In this document: positions 5,153 through 8,230 of the stretch, piece after piece
How the letters are laid out: the number at the start of each line of letters is the position of its first letter
Position numbering within the stretch: position 1 is the first letter of the stretch
NCBI GenBank assembly: GCA_903940375.1
Contig: CAJAKT010000010.1
Coordinates: forward strand, 1-8,230
From: an uncultured bacterium
GTDB taxonomy: Bacteria > Actinomycetota > Actinomycetes > S36-B12
Direction: 5' to 3'
Length of the DNA: 8,230 nucleotides
Position numbers and translations under genes: made by a program
Notes under the pieces: model-generated
The model's database searches: none
The model's input: only the letters and a program-made list of their open reading frames with translations
Told to the model about the DNA's origin: nothing

Positions 5153-6898
5153 TTATGCGCTCGTCGCCGGGATTGCCCGACAGTAGCCGGACACGAGAAA
5201 CTCTTCGACCCGTTTCGCAATCAGCGGTCGGGCAAACCAGTAGCCCTGGCCGATGGCGCATCCGATGGACTCCAGCAGCGCGGCTTCCTCGGGGGTCTCG
5301 ACGCCTTCGGCAATCGTGTCGATGCCGAGAGCCGCGGCCATCTGGACGGCGGCCCGCACGATGGCCAGGTGCTCATCGCGACGGTGGATGCCGCTGACGA
5401 ATGACCGGTCGATCTTCAGGTGGGTGGCATTGAACTGCCGGATGTAGGCGAAGTTCGAATAGCCGGTCAGGAAGTCATCAATGCTCAGGCCGATGCCGCT
5501 CTCGCGGAGATTCGCGATGATGGTCTGCGTCCTGGTCGTGTCGTCGATCAGGCCGCTCTCGGTGATCTCGATCGTCAATAACTCCGGCGGCAGCCCTGTC
5601 TCCTCGACGATCTCGAGGATCCGGCTGTCGACCTCGCCGTTGGCGATCTCGACAGGTGAGAGGTTCACTGCGACCGGCACGGCGATGCCCATGTCATGCC
5701 AGGTGCGGGCCTGCTCGCAGACCTGCCGGTAGATGGTCTGACCCAGTCCGACGATCAGGCCGGACTCCTCGGCGACGGGGATGAAGTCGCCGGGTGAGAT
5801 CTCGCCGTAGCCGGGCCGGGTCCATCGCACGAGGGCCTCAAGCCCGACGACGCGGCCGGTGGCCAATTCCACCTGCGGCTGGTACCGCATGAAGATCTCG
5901 CCGTTGTCGATCGCTCTGCGGAGGTCGCGCTCCGTCTCTCGACGAAGTTCGACATCTCGATTCATCTGCTCGGTGTGGAAAAGCACGCCATCGGCTCCGC
6001 CGCGACGGGACAGGTGCATGGCCATATCGGCTTTGCGAGCCAGGTCGTCGAACTCACCACCGTCGTCCGGGAAGAGCGAGACACCGATACTCGCCGTGCA
6101 CGTGACGGAGTCCCGGTTGACGGCGAAAGGAGCTGCGAATCCCTGCCGGATCCGTTCGATCACCTGGCTGACCTCAGCGACGGTCTCCAGATGGCTTATG
6201 ACCGCGATGAACTCGTCACCGCCGATCCGGGCAACAGCATCGCCCTGCCGGATCGACTCGCCGAGCACCTCGGCAGCATGCTGCAAGTAGGAGTCGCCCG
6301 CCGAGCGGCCGAAGGCACCGTTGATCGACTTGAAGCGGTCGATATTGATGAATAGCAGTGCCAGCCGTCGCCCTCTGGCCGATGCATCAGCTCGCTCTGT
6401 GGCGAAGTGCTCCCGGAGCATCGTCGTGTTCGGCAGTCCGGTGAGTGGATCGCGCTGAGCGAGGAACCGGACCCGCTCCTCCAGCACGGCGCGTCCGGAG
6501 AAATCCGTCAGGACGAGCACGCGGTGTGCAGCGCCGGTGGCATCGTCACTGACGGAGGCCTCGCGCACTCGCACCCATAGCCGCCGGCCGCGCGCCGTGA
6601 CAAGGGTGCGGGCGGGCGGACCCGCGTCATCGGCCTCCGTCTGCTCCGCCTGCTCGAGCAGCTCACCCATCGTCAATGCCCGGATCCCGGCGGCATCGAA
6701 CTCCGTGAGGGTCAGCGCAGCATCGTTCGCGCCGAGGATGCGGCCATCGGCAGCGGTGACAAGGATCGCATCCTGGGTGAGCGCCAGGCCGGCGTTCGCC
6801 AGCGCCAGCGCCTGCCCATCCGTCGGGGCAGCCAGGTTCAGTGACCACAGGGTTGCGGATGCGTCAGGGCCAGTCGACGAGTCGTACCGCCGCTCCAC
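5153..6898 (-). CDS. PAS-GGDEF-EAL c-di-GMP signalling protein
   Basis: This 581-residue protein has no membrane segment or signal peptide. It holds a PAS domain (about 30-137), a GGDEF domain (about 140-310) and an EAL domain (about 322-570). GGDEF domains make c-di-GMP from two GTP and EAL domains cut it to pGpG. The EAL half looks competent: Glu354-Ala-Leu, Asn412 in Val-Asn-Leu-Ser-Pro, Glu444, Asp474-Asp475, Lys495, Glu531 and Gln551 are all in place. The GGDEF half keeps Gly226-Gly-Asp-Glu-Phe230 and an inhibitory-site Arg217-x-x-Asp220 five residues ahead. However, the Phe-Ile-Asn185-Ile-Asp187-Arg-Phe-Lys segment has Asn where active cyclases usually have a metal-binding Asp. Net activity may therefore be phosphodiesterase, with GGDEF possibly binding GTP as a regulator. 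The start is GTG at 6898, directly after an in-frame TGA; the nearest ribosome-site-like sequence is a weak GGTGAG. It ends 8 nt before rsbR, which makes it the first gene of the operon. Confidence 0.93.
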   Translation of the reverse strand: MERRYDSSTGPDASATLWSLNLAAPTDGQALALANAGLALTQDAILVTAADGRILGANDAALTLTEFDAAGIRALTMGELLEQAEQTEADDAGPPARTLVTARGRRLWVRVREASVSDDATGAAHRVLVLTDFSGRAVLEERVRFLAQRDPLTGLPNTTMLREHFATERADASARGRRLALLFINIDRFKSINGAFGRSAGDSYLQHAAEVLGESIRQGDAVARIGGDEFIAVISHLETVAEVSQVIERIRQGFAAPFAVNRDSVTCTASIGVSLFPDDGGEFDDLARKADMAMHLSRRGGADGVLFHTEQMNRDVELRRETERDLRRAIDNGEIFMRYQPQVELATGRVVGLEALVRWTRPGYGEISPGDFIPVAEESGLIVGLGQTIYRQVCEQARTWHDMGIAVPVAVNLSPVEIANGEVDSRILEIVEETGLPPELLTIEITESGLIDDTTRTQTIIANLRESGIGLSIDDFLTGYSNFAYIRQFNATHLKIDRSFVSGIHRRDEHLAIVRAAVQMAAALGIDTIAEGVETPEEAALLESIGCAIGQGYWFARPLIAKRVEEFLVSGYCRAIPATSA

Positions 6899-7067
6899 TC
6901 AGCTCACCGCCCCACCCCATCGATGTGGCTCGCGCCACGGCCTCGCCAATCCCCCTCGCGGGAGAATAGCGACCCTCGGCACCCGACAGTCGGTAACTTT
7001 CACTCAATAGGGTTTCCTCGAATTTCCCGCGATACGGTCCGACCACCGCAACGAGATCGGGGTCTCC
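6899..7067. promoter_or_regulatory. Divergent intergenic region carrying the promoters of the operon and the SDR gene
   Basis: This 169-bp region lies between the GTG of the c-di-GMP gene (minus) and the ATG of the SDR gene (plus), so both promoters should be here. It is less GC-rich than the genes, most clearly at 6991-7035. Possible -10 boxes are TATTCT on the minus strand (6963-6968) and TAGGGT on the plus strand (7008-7013). Neither has a convincing -35 partner. A loose resemblance to stress-sigma promoters exists on the minus strand: GTTACC (6992-6997), 16 nt, then GGGTCG (6970-6975). It is too weak to call. No ORF here is credible. Confidence 0.5.
6983..6993. promoter_or_regulatory. 11-bp palindrome, candidate operator between divergent genes
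   Basis: CCGAC-A-GTCGG is a perfect inverted repeat with 5-bp arms around one central base. It sits about 85 nt upstream of the operon's GTG and about 75 nt upstream of the SDR start, where a shared regulator could act on both. The arms are short and no second copy was seen, so it is only a candidate. Confidence 0.3.
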
Positions 7068-7865
7068 ATGGGTCGAGTCGTCCTCGTCACTGGCGCGTCC
7101 GCCGGCCTCGGCCGCGCGACCGCCGACCTCCTCGCTGAGCATGGCTGGACGGTCATCGGGGCCAGCCGCCGCGGCACCGGCGGCACCGGCTGGACCGGCA
7201 TCACCATGGACGTCGATAGTGACGAATCGGTCAAAACCGGCGTCGCCCGGGTCATCGCCGGCCACGGCCGGATCGATGCGCTCGTGACCGCCGCCGGCTG
7301 GGGCCTCGCCGGCCCGGTCGAGACGACGACCATCGACGAGGCAAAGGCCCAACTCGAGACCAACTTCTGGGGCTCCGTGCGGGTGGTCACCGCCCTGCTC
7401 CCCCACCTGCGCGCGTCGGGGGGCGGGCGCATCGTGCTGATCAGCAGCATCGGCGGGCTGATCGCGATCCCCTTCCAGGCGTACTACAGCGCCAGCAAGT
7501 TCGCCCTCGAAGGCTGGGCCGAGGCGCTGGCCTACGAGGTCGCGCCCTTCGGCATCGACGTCATCCTCATCGAGCCCGGCAACTTCCGCACCGACTTCAC
7601 GGCCAGCCGTCGCAACGCAGCCAATGCCAGCGGCCCGTATGCCGGTGCCGTCGAGCATGCCCTCGGGCTGATGGAGCGCGACGAGCTCAACGGCGCCGAT
7701 CCCGCCGACGTCGCCGCGCTCATCGCCGCGCAGCTCACCGCCAGGCGCCCGCGCCGCCGCATCTCAGCCGGCAAGAGCGGCGAGCGCATCGGCCTGGTGG
7801 CCAAGCGCGTGCTGCCGCACCGGTGGTTCGAGGCCGCCGCGAAGGGCTCCCTCGGCATCCAGTAG
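7068..7865 (+). CDS. Classical short-chain dehydrogenase/reductase (SDR)
   Basis: This 265-residue soluble oxidoreductase has a Rossmann fold and a length typical of classical SDRs. The cofactor motif is Thr8-Gly-Ala-Ser-Ala-Gly-Leu-Gly15 at the extreme N-terminus, which fits this ATG. Arg34-Arg35 at the end of the second strand suggests a preference for NADP(H), and Asp48 fits the adenine-ring contact. The catalytic set is complete: Asn99, Ser127, Tyr140 and Lys144, with Tyr-Ser-Ala-Ser-Lys as the active motif and Glu-Pro-Gly-Asn (169-172) after the sixth strand. The usual Asn-Asn-Ala-Gly stabilising motif is changed to Thr74-Ala-Ala-Gly77. The substrate cannot be deduced; similar proteins act on alcohols, ketones, steroids or sugars. 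The Arg-rich 226-231 stretch and the last 30 residues vary in this family. GGGG lies 5-6 nt before the ATG. The gene is transcribed away from the signalling operon and ends 10 nt from the converging gene on the right. Confidence 0.92.
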   Translation: MGRVVLVTGASAGLGRATADLLAEHGWTVIGASRRGTGGTGWTGITMDVDSDESVKTGVARVIAGHGRIDALVTAAGWGLAGPVETTTIDEAKAQLETNFWGSVRVVTALLPHLRASGGGRIVLISSIGGLIAIPFQAYYSASKFALEGWAEALAYEVAPFGIDVILIEPGNFRTDFTASRRNAANASGPYAGAVEHALGLMERDELNGADPADVAALIAAQLTARRPRRRISAGKSGERIGLVAKRVLPHRWFEAAAKGSLGIQ

Positions 7866-7875
7866 CGGCTACTCC

Positions 7876-8230
7876 TCACCCAGGCGGCGCGACGATGTCC
7901 ACTGGCGTGCTTTCCACAGTTATCTCGCCATCCCGAACAACACTAAATACTGCCGAGCTACTCGCCGCGACGGAGCACTTCGCAACGGACGTACACGGAA
8001 CTCCATTGAGACTGATCTGAGCCGGTAAACCACCTGTCGGCCACACGTCGATTGACATGTAGTTGATCGTGTTGCTGACCGTGAATGACTGTCCCAAACC
8101 GACCGTAATCGATGTTGGCGTCACGGTATGGTTAACGTCAGTCACAACCACGCCACCACCCCCACCGCCACCGGCCGCTGCTGCATCGGCCGCGGAGTTG
8201 CGGGCATTGCCGCAGGTCGATGCACTCGCC
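7876..8230 (-). CDS. C-terminal end of a probable exported protein with Gly-rich linker (start beyond window)
   Basis: The frame is open from the right edge to a TGA at 7876-7878, giving the last 117 residues of a larger protein. The visible part begins with a Ser/Ala-rich stretch containing one Cys, then an Ala-rich segment and seven consecutive Gly codons (8152-8172). A domain of about 90 residues follows, rich in Val, Thr and Ser with alternating hydrophobic residues, two further Cys eight residues apart, and a final Pro-Pro-Gly. This composition is typical of small beta-sandwich domains in secreted actinobacterial proteins. I do not recognise the family. A GTG at 8151 could serve as an internal start but has no ribosome site, and the codons upstream remain protein-like, so a longer gene is more likely. 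The 7900-8150 part is visibly less GC-rich than its neighbours. It converges on the SDR gene. Confidence 0.7.
   Translation of the reverse strand, partial: ASASTCGNARNSAADAAAAGGGGGGGVVVTDVNHTVTPTSITVGLGQSFTVSNTINYMSIDVWPTGGLPAQISLNGVPCTSVAKCSVAASSSAVFSVVRDGEITVESTPVDIVAPPG

Noticed and set aside
4473..5186. A 237-codon plus-strand frame opposite rsbR
   Set aside because: It has no recognisable domain and an Arg/Asp-rich composition typical of the complement of a GC-rich gene.
5145..5261. A 39-residue N-terminal extension of RsbR
   Set aside because: It would overlap the end of the GGDEF-EAL gene, has no good ribosome site, and a strong Shine-Dalgarno sequence sits before the later ATG at 5144.
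7012..7035. Stress-sigma (SigB-type) promoter for the SDR gene, GTTTCC then CGATAC with a 12-nt spacer
   Set aside because: Only the GTTT and the TA of the second box fit the consensus; a match this loose is expected by chance.
6864..7658. A 264-codon open frame antisense to the SDR gene
   Set aside because: It overlaps a gene with complete SDR motifs, its product is Asp/Gly/Ala/Arg-rich with no recognisable domain, and such frames are common opposite GC-rich genes.
7866..7875. Terminator between the convergent SDR and right-edge genes
   Set aside because: The gap is only 10 nt and no stable hairpin is visible in or around it.

Overview
The window looks like chromosomal DNA from a high-GC Gram-positive bacterium, most likely an actinomycete. 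The signs are high GC with G/C-rich third codon positions, a GTG start, a Pro/Ser/Thr-Glu linker in a secreted protein, and an actinobacterial style of RsbR-S-T stress module. No species can be named from the sequence alone. No RNA gene, CRISPR array, insertion sequence or phage gene is visible.

Layout. (1) Bases 1-2003, minus strand: the N-terminal 667 codons of an exported protein. It has a signal peptide, a low-complexity Pro/Ser linker and at least five fibronectin type III modules, and it runs off the left edge. (2) Bases 2004-2139: a short spacer with inverted repeats. (3) Bases 2140-6898, minus strand: a tightly packed five-gene signalling operon. In transcription order it holds a PAS-GGDEF-EAL c-di-GMP enzyme, an RsbR-type sensor (PAS-PAS-STAS), RsbS (STAS), RsbT (switch kinase), and a two-domain protein joining an RsbT/RsbW-like ATPase to an RsbX/SpoIIE-like PP2C phosphatase. 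Junctions are 8-nt gap, 4-nt overlap, 4-nt overlap and 8-nt overlap, so translation is probably coupled. (4) Bases 6899-7067: a divergent intergenic region with an 11-bp palindrome. (5) Bases 7068-7865, plus strand: a classical short-chain dehydrogenase/reductase. (6) Bases 7876-8230, minus strand: the C-terminal end of a probable exported protein with a Gly-rich linker and a small beta-rich domain; its start lies off the right edge.

How the genes work together (inference from family knowledge). RsbR and RsbS would co-assemble into a stressosome holding RsbT. A signal sensed by the RsbR PAS domains would lead RsbT to phosphorylate the STAS proteins and leave the complex, and the PP2C domain of the last gene would reset it. 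No sigma factor, RsbU, RsbV or RsbW gene is present. The only effector in the operon is the GGDEF-EAL protein, so c-di-GMP level is the most economical candidate output. The GGDEF domain carries an Asn at a position that is normally a metal-binding Asp, which raises the chance that the protein is mainly a phosphodiesterase. The flanking surface-protein genes and the SDR have no proven link to the operon.
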